NCBI RefSeq assembly: GCF_900114315.1
Contig: NZ_FOSQ01000006.1
Span: 62,001-126,000, forward strand
Source: Falsiroseomonas stagni DSM 19981
GTDB taxonomy: Bacteria > Pseudomonadota > Alphaproteobacteria > Acetobacterales > Acetobacteraceae
Reading direction: 5' to 3'
Length of the DNA: 64,000 bases
The translations under genes and the position numbers were made by a program. Below the pieces are notes generated by a model, which saw only the letters and a list, made by a program, of their open reading frames with translations, did not search any database and was not told the DNA's origin. Shown here piece by piece: positions 49,210-58,806 of this stretch. Numbering within the stretch: position 1 is the first letter of the stretch; the number at the start of each line of letters is the position of its first letter.

Positions 49210-50940
49210 TCAGTAGATGTCGGGCTCCGGCGTGGGCGCCCCGGCTTCGAGGAAGCGGAGGTCGCAGCCCTCATCCGCCTGCGTCACCTGGTCCAGGTAC
49301 ATGGATGTCCAGCCGCGTTCATAGCGACGCACCGGCGGCGTCCAGGCAGCCCGGCGGCGTTCCATCTCCGCCTCCTCCACCAGCAGGTCGAGCCGGCGGT
49401 TCGGGACATCGAGGCGAATGAGGTCGCCATCCCGGACCAGGGCCAGCGGGCCGCCGATATGCGATTCGGGGGAGACATGCAGCACGCAGGTCCCGTAGCT
49501 GGTGCCGGACATCCGCGCATCGGACAGCCGCACCATGTCCCGCACCCCCTGCTTCAGCAGCTTCTGCGGGATCGGCATCATGCCCCATTCCGGCATGCCC
49601 GGCCCGCCCTGCGGCCCCGACGACCGCAGCACCAGCACGCTGTCCGCCGTGACGTCGAGGTCCGGATCGTCCAGCCGCTTCTTGAGGTCGGCATAATTGT
49701 CGAAGACCACCGCCGGGCCGGTATGGGTCAGCAGCTTCGGGTCGGCGGCAGAGGTCTTGATGACCGCTCCCTTCGGCGCCAGCGTCCCCTTCACCACCGC
49801 GAGCCCGCCTTCCGCCTGGATCGGGCGATCCAGCGGGCGGATGACCTCCTCGTCGAAGACCTCGGCATCGGCGATGTCATCGCCGAGCGTACGGCCACTG
49901 ACCGTCTTCGCTGCCAGGTCCAGATGCGGCGACAGGCGCTTGAGGAAGGCGCGGCTGCCGCCGGCATAGAAGAAATCCTCCATCAGCGCCTCCCCCGCAT
50001 TCGGGCGGAGATTGGCGATCAGCGGCACGCGGCGGCTGATCGTGTCGAAGCGCTCCAGGTCCAGTTCCAGCCCGGCGCGGCGCGCCATGGCGATGATGTG
50101 GATGATGGCGTTGGTGGAGCCACCGAAGGCCATGGTCGCGGCCACCGCATTGTCCACGCTGCCCTGCGTCAGCATGGCGGCGGGCGTCAAATCCTCCCAC
50201 ACCATGTCGACGATCCGGCGGCCGGAATCGGTGGCCATGCGGGGGTGGTTGGCATCCGGGGCGGGGATGGAGGAAGCGCCCGGCAGCGTCAGGCCCATCG
50301 CCTCGCAGGCCAGCATCATGGTGGCCGCGGTGCCTGCCGTCATGCAGGTGCCGAAGGACCGGGCGATGCCGGTTTCCATGTCCTTCCACTGGGACTGGGT
50401 GATGTTCCCCGCGCGGAGTTCCGCATTGTACTTCCAGACGTCGGATCCCGATCCCAGCGTCTTGCCCCGCCAATTGCCGCGCAGCATCGGGCCGGCGGGA
50501 ACGAAGATGAAGGGCAGGCCCATGGACAGCGCGCCCATCACCAGGCCCGGCGGCGTCTTGTCGCAGCCGCCCAGCAGCACCAGACCGTCGCAGGGCTGGC
50601 TGCGGACCAGTTCCTCCGTCTCCATCGCCAGCATGTTCCGGTAGAGCATGCTGGTGGGCTTCATGTACTGCTCGGTCACGGGATGCGCGGGCAGTTCCAC
50701 CGGGAAGCCGCCGGCCTGCCAGACGCCGCGCTTCACCTCCTCCGCCCGCGTGCGGAAGTGGAAATGGCAGGGGCTGAGTTCCGACCAGGTGTTGATGATG
50801 CCGATCACGGGCTTGCCGCGGAAATCGGCCTCGGAAAACCCCATCTGCAGCATGCGCGACCGGTGGCCGAAGGCGCGGAGGTCATCCACCCCGTACCAGC
50901 GATGGCTGCGGAGTTCCTCCGGCCGCTTGCGAGTGCCCAT
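49210..50940 (-). CDS. IlvD/Edd-family sugar-acid dehydratase (L-arabinonate dehydratase-like)
   Basis: 576 residues. The three Cys that hold the [2Fe-2S] cluster in this subgroup are at positions 58 (ELSPCHFHF), 126 (LGGCDKTPPG) and 199 (FGTCMTAGTAATMM), one residue off the positions I recall for the Rhizobium L-arabinonate dehydratase of 579 residues. GKPVIGIINTWSELSPCHFH at the N-terminus separates sugar-acid dehydratases from true IlvD. The active-site Ser region is MVRLSDARMSGTSYGTCVLH. Removes water from an aldonate (arabinonate, fuconate, galactonate or xylonate) to give the 2-keto-3-deoxy acid. The ATG at 50940 has GGGGGA about 11 nt upstream. Single gene, divergent from the polysaccharide cluster. 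Confidence 0.92.
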   Translation of the reverse strand: MGTRKRPEELRSHRWYGVDDLRAFGHRSRMLQMGFSEADFRGKPVIGIINTWSELSPCHFHFRTRAEEVKRGVWQAGGFPVELPAHPVTEQYMKPTSMLYRNMLAMETEELVRSQPCDGLVLLGGCDKTPPGLVMGALSMGLPFIFVPAGPMLRGNWRGKTLGSGSDVWKYNAELRAGNITQSQWKDMETGIARSFGTCMTAGTAATMMLACEAMGLTLPGASSIPAPDANHPRMATDSGRRIVDMVWEDLTPAAMLTQGSVDNAVAATMAFGGSTNAIIHIIAMARRAGLELDLERFDTISRRVPLIANLRPNAGEALMEDFFYAGGSRAFLKRLSPHLDLAAKTVSGRTLGDDIADAEVFDEEVIRPLDRPIQAEGGLAVVKGTLAPKGAVIKTSAADPKLLTHTGPAVVFDNYADLKKRLDDPDLDVTADSVLVLRSSGPQGGPGMPEWGMMPIPQKLLKQGVRDMVRLSDARMSGTSYGTCVLHVSPESHIGGPLALVRDGDLIRLDVPNRRLDLLVEEAEMERRRAAWTPPVRRYERGWTSMYLDQVTQADEGCDLRFLEAGAPTPEPDIY

Positions 50941-51113
50941 GATGCTGCAATCCCCCCTTGGTCGAGCGGCGCGCAGCCTGCCATCCGTCGCCCGGCCCGA
51001 CCAGCCCGCCAGGGCCTGGCGAGGTCTCGCCGGGGGGTTGCTCCCGGCGGGGTCCGGCGCTTGACCCGGGTCACACGCTACCCCACCGTCCCGCGACCGA
51101 CACCGGAGCAATG

Positions 51114-52397
51114 ATGGCCGCGCTACCCCTGAAACGCCCCCTCCGGGTGATGTTCATCCACCAGAATTTCCCCGGGCAATACGCCCACCTCGCCCCCGCC
51201 ATGGCGCAGCGGGAGGGGGTGCAGGTCTGGTGCGTGGGGGAGAAGCCGGGCTACGAGGCGCCGGGCGTCACCTACATCCCCTACGGCCCGCCCAAGGGCG
51301 CCGGGGAGCAGACGCACCGCTACCTCCGCCCGTTCGAAGGCTCGCTCCGCCGCGGGCAGCACCTGGCCAATGCGCTGGTGAAGGCCCGGGATGCCGGCGT
51401 GCGCCCCGACATCATCGTCTGCCATCCCGGCTGGGGTGAGGGGCTGTTCCTGAAGGACGTCTTCCCGCAGGCGCGCACCCTGTTCTACTGGGAGTTCTTC
51501 TACAACGCGATCGGCCAGGACCTGGGCTTCGACCCTGCCCAGCCGGTGACGCTGGACGATGCGGCGCGGGTCCGGGTGCTGAACTCGGCGCAGCTCGTCT
51601 CCCTCCAGGTGGCCGACTGGGGCGTCTCCCCCACCCGCTGGCAATGGAGCCGCTACCCCGCCTGGGCGCGCCGGCGCATCACCGTGCTGCATGAAGGGGT
51701 CGATACCGATCGCTGCGCCCCGCGCGCCGGGGCGGTGTTCCGCACGCCGGAGGGGCGGGAGTTCCGCCGCGGCGATCCGGTGATTTCCTACGTGGCCCGC
51801 AACCTCGAACCCTATCGCGGCTTCCCGAGCTTCATGCGCGCCCTGCCGCGGATCCAGCGGGAAAGGCCGGACCTCCACACCGTCATCGTCGGCGGCAACG
51901 AGGTTTCCTACGGCAAGAAGCCGCCGGATGCGGAACACTGGAAGGCCAAGATGCTGGAGGAAGTGGGCGCCCAGCTCGACCTCAGCCGCATCCACTTCAC
52001 CGGGCGCGTGGCGCATGACGCGCTGCACGACCTGTTCCGCGTGACGCGGGCGCATGTCTACCTGACATACCCCTTCGTCCTGTCCTGGTCGATGCTGGAG
52101 GCGATGGCCTGCGGCGCGCTCGTGGTGGGCAGCGACACCCCGCCGGTGAGCGAGGCGATCCGCCACGGCCATAACGGCCTTCTGGTGCCCTTCTTCGACC
52201 CGGACGCGCTGGCGCGCACCGTCCTGGCCGCGGTGGCGGACCCCGGCGCCCATGCGCCACTCGCCGAGGCCGGGCGGCGGAGCGTGATCGACCGCTACGA
52301 CCTGAAGACGATCTGCCTGCCCCGGCAGATCGAGTTGCTGGAGACCATCGCCGCCGGGGGGGAACCGGCGCCGGAACCCGATGCCGGCCGCTGGTGA
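51114..52397 (+). CDS. Glycosyltransferase family 4 protein
   Basis: 427 residues. GT-B fold: N-terminal RVMFIHQNFPGQYAHLAPAM and DIIVCHPGWGEGLFLKDVF, then the nucleotide-sugar domain with ITVLHEGVDTDRCAP, VISYVARNLEPYRGFPSFMR, IVGGNEVSYGKKP and the donor-site Glu motif SWSMLEAMACGALVVGSDTP. The ATG at 51114 is 5 nt from GGAG (51105-51108); ATG 51111 is just upstream. Adds a sugar during surface polysaccharide assembly; linkage unknown. Starts the plus-strand polysaccharide region. Confidence 0.92.
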   Translation: MAALPLKRPLRVMFIHQNFPGQYAHLAPAMAQREGVQVWCVGEKPGYEAPGVTYIPYGPPKGAGEQTHRYLRPFEGSLRRGQHLANALVKARDAGVRPDIIVCHPGWGEGLFLKDVFPQARTLFYWEFFYNAIGQDLGFDPAQPVTLDDAARVRVLNSAQLVSLQVADWGVSPTRWQWSRYPAWARRRITVLHEGVDTDRCAPRAGAVFRTPEGREFRRGDPVISYVARNLEPYRGFPSFMRALPRIQRERPDLHTVIVGGNEVSYGKKPPDAEHWKAKMLEEVGAQLDLSRIHFTGRVAHDALHDLFRVTRAHVYLTYPFVLSWSMLEAMACGALVVGSDTPPVSEAIRHGHNGLLVPFFDPDALARTVLAAVADPGAHAPLAEAGRRSVIDRYDLKTICLPRQIELLETIAAGGEPAPEPDAGRW

Positions 52398-52565
52398 CGG
52401 ACGCCGGACGGCCCGCTTACGGAGTTGCAAGACTTTCTGTTCATTCCACCATCGGTCGGCCGCGGGCCGGCGGCCTTTCGCGGGGCTCTACCTTGGATTA
52501 TGCAGGGGCCGGAGATTTCAGCCCCTGGGGGTGCCCCAGCGTGGTGACATCGGGATGAGGGCGGG

Positions 52566-53177
52566 ATGACGGCGATGCTGGATGGGCTGCGCGCGCCGGC
52601 CACGGATATCCGCTGCGCCGGCAATGTCGAAGCGCAGGGCTTCGGCATCGCCGGCCCGCTGCTGCTCTCCGTCCGCCGCTTCGAGGATTCCCGCGGCGTC
52701 TTCATCGAGACCTACAACCGCCGAGACTTCACCGCGGTGGGGATCACGGAAGAATTCGTGCAGGACAACCAGTCCCTCTCCGTCCATCCCGGCACGGTGC
52801 GCGGCCTGCATTTCCAGGTACCGCCGGCGCCGCAGGCCAAGCTGGTGCGGGTGCTGCGGGGACGGATCATCGACATCGCGGTGGACCTCCGCGCCGGATC
52901 CCCCAGCTTCGGCCGGCATGTGGCGGCGGAACTGTCGGCCGAGAACGGGCTGATGTTCTACATCCCCGTCGGCTTCGCGCATGGCTTCGCGACGCAGGAG
53001 CCGAACACGGAGGTGGCCTACAAGGTCTCCGCCCTCTATGCCCCGGGCTGCGACAGGGGCATCGCCTGGGACGACCCCGCGCTCGGCATCGATTGGGGGA
53101 TCGACCCCGCCACGGCCCGGCTTTCCGACAAGGACCGGGTGCTGCCGCGCCTGGCCGACCTCGGGCCCTGCTTCTGA
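52566..53177 (+). CDS. rfbC: dTDP-4-dehydrorhamnose 3,5-epimerase
   Basis: 203 residues, cupin fold. Diagnostic segments: SRGVFIETYNRRDFTAVGI, EFVQDNQSLSVHPGTVRGLH with the active-site His of RGLHFQ, LVRVLRGRIIDIAVDLRAGS, and IPVGFAHGFATQEP. Catalyses the epimerisation step of dTDP-L-rhamnose synthesis. First of three overlapping genes rfbC-rfbD-rfbA (TGATG, ATGA junctions). Confidence 0.96.
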   Translation: MTAMLDGLRAPATDIRCAGNVEAQGFGIAGPLLLSVRRFEDSRGVFIETYNRRDFTAVGITEEFVQDNQSLSVHPGTVRGLHFQVPPAPQAKLVRVLRGRIIDIAVDLRAGSPSFGRHVAAELSAENGLMFYIPVGFAHGFATQEPNTEVAYKVSALYAPGCDRGIAWDDPALGIDWGIDPATARLSDKDRVLPRLADLGPCF

Positions 53178-54085
53178 TGCGCCTGCTGGTCGCGGGGCGG
53201 GAGGGACAGGTGGCGCGGGCACTCGCCCTGCGCTTCGCGGGGCATGACGTCACCGCGCTGGAACCGCCGGCGCTCGACCTGACCGATCCGGCATCCATCC
53301 GGGCGGCCATGGATGCCGCCGCCCCCGACCTGGTGGTGAATGCCGCGGCCTATACGGCGGTGGACCGGGCGGAGGATGACGCGGCGCTCGCCTTCGCGGT
53401 CAACCGGGACGGCGCGGCGGCCCTTGCCGCGGCGGCGGCGGCGCGCGGCCTGCCCTTCATCCACTTCTCCACCGACTACGTCTTCGATGGCCGCAAGGGC
53501 GCGCCCTATAGCGAGGATGACGCCCCCTGCCCCCTCGGCGTCTATGGAAGCAGCAAGGAGGAAGGGGAAAGGGCGGTGCTGGCCGCCAATCCCCGCAGCG
53601 CCATCCTGCGCACGGCCTGGGTGTGCAGCGCGACCGGCGGCAATTTCCTGAAGACCATGCTGCGCCTGGCGAATGAACGGGAGGAGTTGCGCGTGGTGGC
53701 GGACCAGCACGGCGCGCCGACCTTCGCCGCCGACCTGGCCGATGCCGTCTTCGCCATGGCGCCGCGGCTGCTGGCCGCCCCCCCGGGTGACGACGCCTTC
53801 GGGCTGTTTCATCTGTCCGGCGCGCCGCACACCACCTGGTACGGCTTCACGGCGGAGATCCTCGCGCAGGCCGCGACCCGTGGCCATCGGCAGCCGCGCC
53901 TGACGCCGATCGCCACCAGCGACTATCCGACGAAGGCGGCGCGCCCGGCGGATGGGCGGCTCGATTGCGCGAAGATCACGCGCGTGCATGGCATCGCGCC
54001 CGCGGATTGGCGCGCCTCGCTGTCACGCTGCCTCGATGAACTCATCGGACCCCCGCAGGCGGGGCTGAAGGAAGAGACGCCATGA
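53177..54085 (+). CDS. rfbD: dTDP-4-dehydrorhamnose reductase
   Basis: 302 residues, extended SDR. N-terminal [20 protein letters not shown] is the NADPH motif; [36 protein letters not shown] and the catalytic YGSSKEEGE (Tyr-x-x-x-Lys) follow. Makes dTDP-L-rhamnose in the last step. The ATG at 53177 overlaps the rfbC TGA by one base; an in-frame start 84 nt upstream would lie inside rfbC. Confidence 0.96.
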   Translation: MRLLVAGREGQVARALALRFAGHDVTALEPPALDLTDPASIRAAMDAAAPDLVVNAAAYTAVDRAEDDAALAFAVNRDGAAALAAAAAARGLPFIHFSTDYVFDGRKGAPYSEDDAPCPLGVYGSSKEEGERAVLAANPRSAILRTAWVCSATGGNFLKTMLRLANEREELRVVADQHGAPTFAADLADAVFAMAPRLLAAPPGDDAFGLFHLSGAPHTTWYGFTAEILAQAATRGHRQPRLTPIATSDYPTKAARPADGRLDCAKITRVHGIAPADWRASLSRCLDELIGPPQAGLKEETP

Positions 54086-54960
54086 AGGGCATCGTCCTGG
54101 CCGGAGGATCCGGCACGCGGCTGCACCCCGCGACTCTCGCGGTCTCCAAGCAGCTGCTGCCGGTCTTCGACAAGCCGATGATCTACTACCCGCTGTCGGT
54201 CCTCATGCTCGCGGGCATCAGGGAGATCATGATCATCTCCACGCCGCATGACATGCCGCTGTTCCAGCGGCTGCTCGGCGATGGCGCGCGCTGGGGGCTG
54301 CGCTTCGGCTACACGGTGCAGGAGAAGCCGGATGGCATCGCCCGCGCCCTGACCCTGTCGGAGGATTTTCTCGAAGGCGCGCCCAGCACGCTGGTCCTCG
54401 GCGACAACCTGTTTCACGGGCACGATCTGGAACAGCGCCTGAAGGAAGCGCGGGAAGCGGCCAATCACGGCGCCGGCGTCTTCGCCTATCGCGTCGCCGA
54501 TCCCGAACGCTACGGCGTGGTGGAATTCGACGCCGATGGCCGCGCGCTGAGCCTGGAGGAGAAGCCGAAGGCGCCGAAATCCAACTGGGCGGTCACGGGC
54601 CTCTATGTCTATGACGGCCGCGCGCCGGCCATCGCGCGCAGCCTCAAGCCCTCCGCGCGCGGGGAGCTGGAGATCACCGACCTCAACCGCGCCTATCTGG
54701 ATGAGGGATCGCTGCGCGTCACGCGGCTCGGCCGCGGCTATGCCTGGCTGGATACGGGCACGCATGACAGCCTGCTGGAAGCGGGCGAGTTCGTGCGCGC
54801 GATCGAGAAGCGGACGGGGCAGAAGGTGGCCTCGCCGGAGGAGATCGCCTGGCGCATGGGCTTCATCGATGCGGAGCAGCTGCGCGAACTCGCCAGGCCG
54901 CTGCGCAACAGCGGCTACGGCACCTACCTCGAAGCCCTGCTGGCGCGCGAGGACCAGTGA
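54082..54960 (+). CDS. rfbA: Glucose-1-phosphate thymidylyltransferase
   Basis: 292 residues, the standard RfbA length. [20 protein letters not shown] is the nucleotidyltransferase signature; [53 protein letters not shown] and [17 protein letters not shown] are all conserved. Forms dTDP-glucose, the first step of the rhamnose pathway. Overlaps rfbD by ATGA. The dTDP-glucose 4,6-dehydratase gene (rfbB) that should sit between these steps is not in the window. Confidence 0.97.
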   Translation: MKGIVLAGGSGTRLHPATLAVSKQLLPVFDKPMIYYPLSVLMLAGIREIMIISTPHDMPLFQRLLGDGARWGLRFGYTVQEKPDGIARALTLSEDFLEGAPSTLVLGDNLFHGHDLEQRLKEAREAANHGAGVFAYRVADPERYGVVEFDADGRALSLEEKPKAPKSNWAVTGLYVYDGRAPAIARSLKPSARGELEITDLNRAYLDEGSLRVTRLGRGYAWLDTGTHDSLLEAGEFVRAIEKRTGQKVASPEEIAWRMGFIDAEQLRELARPLRNSGYGTYLEALLAREDQ

Positions 54961-57900
54961 TGGACGGCGCGCCGGCTGAAGACGGGCTGGCGCCGGACCT
55001 GCAGGCGCTGGCGGATAGCGGCATCCTGGATGCCGACTGGTATGTCGCCAACAACGCCGATGTGGCCCATGCCGGCGAAGACCCCGCGCTGCATTTCCTG
55101 ACGCGCGGCTGGCGGGAAGGGCGGCGGCCCAACTACTACCTCGACCCCGCCTGGTACCTGGCGCAGAACCCCGATGTGCGCGACGCCGGCTTCGACCCCG
55201 TGCTGCACTACGTCATGCATGGGGACCAGGAGAACCGCCAGCCCGGCCCGCATTTCGACCCGGGCTGGTACCGCGTGCGCAACGGGCTGGACCCCGCGGA
55301 GCCGGCGCTGGCGCATTACCTGCGCAGCCGCGCCTATGGCGCCGCGCCGATCCCGGAATTCGACGCCGAATTCTACCTGGCCACCTACCGCGACGTGGCC
55401 CGCGCCGGCGCCGATGCCTTCGAGCATTACGTCACCCTCGGCTGGCAGGAAGGACGCGAACCCTCGCCCGATTTCGAAAGCCGCTACTACGTCAAGCGCC
55501 ACATGGGGGGCGCGGCGGAGATGCCGCCCCTGCTGCACTGGCTGGCGCACCGGCATGAGCCCGGCGTGCATCCACGGATGCCGCAGGAAACGCCCACCAT
55601 CCCGCGCATGGTCAAGCGCAACACCCGCCCCGGCGAGGATTTCGAGGATTCGAAGCCGCTGCCCGATGGCGCGCGCCCACGGGCCAAGGTGCTGACCTAC
55701 TACCTGCCGCAATTCCACGCGATCGCGGAGAATGATGCCTGGTGGGGCAAGGGCTTCACCGAATGGACCAACCTGCCACGCGCCCTGCCCCGCTTCGCCG
55801 GCCACTACCAGCCGCGCATCCCGCGGGACCTCGGCCCCTATGCGCTGACGGACATGAACGTCATGCGCCGCCAGATCGAGATGGCGAAGCGCGGCGGCGT
55901 GCATGGCTGGATCTTCTACTGGTACTGGTTCAACGGCCACCGCCTGCTGGAAAAGCCGGTCGACGCCTTCCTCGGCGACCGCAGCCTGGACATGCCCTTC
56001 GCCCTGATGTGGGCGAACGAGAACTGGACAAGGCGCTGGGACGGCGCCGAGAACGACGTGCTGATGAGCCAGGACTACCGGCCGGAGGAGGAGGCGGCGC
56101 TGATGGCGGAACTCGCCCGCCATTTCCGCGACCCCCGCTACATCCGCGTCCAGGGCCGCCCGCTGCTGATGATGTACCGCGCCGGGCTGATGCCGGAGCC
56201 GAAGGAGATCGTGGCGGGCTGGCGGCAGCGCTTCCGCGACGACCATGGGGAAGACCCGGTCTTCGTCATGGCGCAGAGCTTCGACGACATCGACCCGCGG
56301 GAGGTCGGCTTCGATGCCGCCATCGAATTCCCGCCCCACAAGGTGACGAAGCGCGCGATGCCGATCAGCGCGTCGCTCGACTACCTCGACCCCGACTTCA
56401 CCGGCACCGTCTTCAGCTACGACGACATCGCCCGCGTTTCGCTGGAGGAGCCGGAGCCGCCCTTCCCGTTGATCAAATGCGCGGTGCCGGGCTGGGACAA
56501 CGACCCGCGCAAGCAGGGCACCAACACCGTCATCATCCATGGGTCGACGCCCGCGAGCTACGAGGCATGGCTTGGCGAGCTGGTGGAGCGCGCGGCGGCG
56601 AAGCCGTTCATGGGCGCGGAGCCCTTCGTCTGCGTCAATGCCTGGAACGAATGGTGCGAGGGCGCCTATCTCGAGCCCGACCTGCATTACGGCCACGCCT
56701 TCCTGAACGCGACGGCGCGCGCGGTGGTCGGCCGCGCCTCGCAGGACGCGCCCGCCCTGCTGCTGGCGGCCGGCGATGCGGAGGAGCGGGAGGCGACGCG
56801 CCGCCTGATCGCCTCCCTCCAGGCCATCGCACGGCGCACGGGGCTGCGGATGGAGGTGCTGCTGCTGGCCGGCGGGCCGCTGGAGCCCGATTTCGCCCGA
56901 CTCGGCACCGTGACGGTGGCGACGGCGGCGCCCGAGGCCGCGATCGAGCACTTCCGTGCCGCCGGCATCCGCCACGCCGCGATGGATGCCGCGGCCGCGT
57001 CGCGCCTGGCACGGGCCGCGACGCGCGCCGGCATCCGCACGACCCTGCTGCTGGAGGAGATGCCCGCCTCGCTGCGGGCGCGCGGCCTGACAGGCGGGCT
57101 GCGCACGGCGCTCGGCCAGGTCGATGCCTGCCTGGTGCCGGCGGCGGCGGTGCGGGATGCCCTGGCGGAGGAATGGCGCGGCGCCGGGACGCCGGACGTG
57201 CTGGAACCCGGCCTGCCGGAAGCCCCCGCCGCGGAACCAGCGGCTGGTCCCGCGGCGCGGGAGGCACTCGGCATCGCGCCCGGCGATCCGCTGCTGCTGG
57301 GCGCCGGGCCGGGCGACCTGCGCCACGGGATCGACCTGTTCATCCAGCTGTTCCGCCGGCTCCGCGCGGATCGTCCGCGGCTGGCAGCCGCCTGGGTGGG
57401 GCCACTCGATCCCGCCATCCGCGCCTGGATGGGGGGCGAGATCGCGGCCGCGGCGCGGGAGGGTTTCCACCTCGTGGAGCACCTGGCGCAGCCCGGCGCC
57501 CTGCTCTCCGCCGCCGACCTCCTTGCCCTGACGGCGCGGGAAGCCCCCTTCCCGCTGCTCGCGCAGGAGGCCGCCTGCGTCGGCCTGCCGATCCTGGCCT
57601 TCGAGGGTGCGGGCGGCGCGGCGGCGCTGGCGACCGAATTCGGCGGCGCGGCGGTGCCGCTCGGCGATGTGGAGGCGATGGCGCGGGCGGCGATGCGGCT
57701 GCTGGACTCCCCGGCGAGCGCGACGGCCCGCCAGGCGAGCCTGGCCGCAGCCCGATCGCGCTTCGACGAAGGGCGTCATGCCCGCGCGCTGCTGGCGCGG
57801 CTGGTCCCGGGCCTGCCATCGATCGCCGTAGTCGTGGCGGGCCAGGGGCGCGGCCGGATGCTCGCCAGCCGTCTGGACGCCGTCTTCCACCAGGACCAGC

Positions 57901-58379
57901 CGGTGGCGGAGGTGCTGGTAGTAGAGGATGGCACGGACCCGCAGGTGGCGGCCGGGGCGACGGAGGCGGGCCTGCGCTGGCACCGGCATTGGCGCCGGGT
58001 GGCGGCGCCCGTGCCATCCTGGTCCGCCCTGGCGGCGCGGGCGCTGGCGGAATCGGAGGCAGATTTGGTCTGGCCGGCCGATCCCGACCTGGCGCCGGGC
58101 AGCGCCTTCCTCCGCCGGGCGGCGGAGGCCCTGGAAGCCGCCCCGGCCGCGCCCTTCGCCGCGCTGCACGATGCAAGCGGCCAAGTCGTGGCCGGGGCCG
58201 TGCTGTGGCGGCGTGCGGCGCTGGCGGGGGCTCTCGACCCGGCGCCGCCCTCCGAAGCCGCGGCGGTGGAGGGCCGGCAGGGCGTGGCGGTGCCACAGGT
58301 CGCGCTGATCAGGCTGCCCCCCGCGCCACCACCCCAGCCGGCCGGGGCGGCACGGCGGCGGCGCGGCCGCGGGCGCTGA
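54960..58379 (+). CDS. Large multidomain glycosyltransferase: N-terminal repeats, WbsX-like GH99-type domain, GT4 and GT2-like parts
   Basis: 1139 residues. Residues about 15-200 hold five imperfect repeats of 35-40 residues with the pattern (D/E)xxWYxxxNxDVxxAGxDPxxHYxxxGxxExRxP. About 240-590 is a WbsX-type domain: KVLTYYLPQFHAIAENDAWW, GKGFTEWTNLPRALPRF, IFYWYWFNGHRLLEKPV, MWANENWTRRWDG and NAWNEWCEGAYLEPD, the GH99-like fold common in O-antigen/capsule loci. About 600-960 is a GT4-like half, with LADLLALTAREAPFPLLAQE in the donor site region. The last ~180 residues look like the start of a GT2 domain (SIAVVVAGQGRGRMLASRLD). The ATG at 54960 (GAGGA 7 nt upstream) overlaps the rfbA stop. 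Confidence 0.85.
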   Translation: MDGAPAEDGLAPDLQALADSGILDADWYVANNADVAHAGEDPALHFLTRGWREGRRPNYYLDPAWYLAQNPDVRDAGFDPVLHYVMHGDQENRQPGPHFDPGWYRVRNGLDPAEPALAHYLRSRAYGAAPIPEFDAEFYLATYRDVARAGADAFEHYVTLGWQEGREPSPDFESRYYVKRHMGGAAEMPPLLHWLAHRHEPGVHPRMPQETPTIPRMVKRNTRPGEDFEDSKPLPDGARPRAKVLTYYLPQFHAIAENDAWWGKGFTEWTNLPRALPRFAGHYQPRIPRDLGPYALTDMNVMRRQIEMAKRGGVHGWIFYWYWFNGHRLLEKPVDAFLGDRSLDMPFALMWANENWTRRWDGAENDVLMSQDYRPEEEAALMAELARHFRDPRYIRVQGRPLLMMYRAGLMPEPKEIVAGWRQRFRDDHGEDPVFVMAQSFDDIDPREVGFDAAIEFPPHKVTKRAMPISASLDYLDPDFTGTVFSYDDIARVSLEEPEPPFPLIKCAVPGWDNDPRKQGTNTVIIHGSTPASYEAWLGELVERAAAKPFMGAEPFVCVNAWNEWCEGAYLEPDLHYGHAFLNATARAVVGRASQDAPALLLAAGDAEEREATRRLIASLQAIARRTGLRMEVLLLAGGPLEPDFARLGTVTVATAAPEAAIEHFRAAGIRHAAMDAAAASRLARAATRAGIRTTLLLEEMPASLRARGLTGGLRTALGQVDACLVPAAAVRDALAEEWRGAGTPDVLEPGLPEAPAAEPAAGPAAREALGIAPGDPLLLGAGPGDLRHGIDLFIQLFRRLRADRPRLAAAWVGPLDPAIRAWMGGEIAAAAREGFHLVEHLAQPGALLSAADLLALTAREAPFPLLAQEAACVGLPILAFEGAGGAAALATEFGGAAVPLGDVEAMARAAMRLLDSPASATARQASLAAARSRFDEGRHARALLARLVPGLPSIAVVVAGQGRGRMLASRLDAVFHQDQPVAEVLVVEDGTDPQVAAGATEAGLRWHRHWRRVAAPVPSWSALAARALAESEADLVWPADPDLAPGSAFLRRAAEALEAAPAAPFAALHDASGQVVAGAVLWRRAALAGALDPAPPSEAAAVEGRQGVAVPQVALIRLPPAPPPQPAGAARRRRGRGR

Positions 58380-58806
58380 CGGCGAACCGGCTTCGAATAC
58401 TGTCGTTGTTCTCGGTTCTTCACGAATAATTGATGATGCGTTACTGTACCCGCGAAAAGTCCGACGCCGGCCTCCGACGCCGACCAGGGTCGGCCTCCGG
58501 AGCGGCGGGATGTCGGCGCGGGGGCGGGCGCATGGGGGCGGCAAGCCTGTCGGGGCCTTGGCTGAGCGGGATCAGGCCCCGATGAGGCGGGGGAGGCTGG
58601 CGCCTGGCATGGATGTTTTGTAATATTTTGTATTGACTGTCCAAAATTCTGTCAAACATTGAAGATCAACGCTGTGCGCACCGCGGGCCGCGTCTGGATT
58701 GATGCTGCAACATTCTGCTTTTCGTTGACTTTGCAGTCGTTTGGTTTCATTCCATTGGCGGTAGAAAACGTGCAGGCCGAGTCCGGTTGGGCACGTGGAG
58801 GTGTCG
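58380..58806. other. 427-nt intergenic region with an AT-rich patch before the small RTX gene
   Basis: No gene is supported. 58611-58670 has only about 18 G/C in 60 nt, strikingly low for this genome. It contains a 10-nt-spaced direct repeat TTTTGTAAT/TTTTGTATT (58616, 58626) and an inverted pair TTGAC-N13-GTCAA (58633-58655). A second TTGACT is at 58725. The upstream half holds a short hairpin GCCGACC-AG-GGTCGGC (58479-58494). It is probably the promoter/leader of the RTX gene, with possible operator sites. No clear -10 box could be matched. Confidence 0.5.

Noticed and set aside
49210-50940. Annotation as IlvD, branched-chain amino acid dihydroxy-acid dehydratase
   Set aside because: Cys spacing and the ELSPCHFHF motif match sugar-acid dehydratases of the arabinonate/xylonate subgroup better.
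54924-58544. A 1206-codon open frame on the minus strand opposite the large glycosyltransferase
   Set aside because: The plus-strand protein has clear domains; the antisense product is low-complexity Arg/Gly/Ala-rich with no recognisable family. Such frames are expected in DNA of this GC content.
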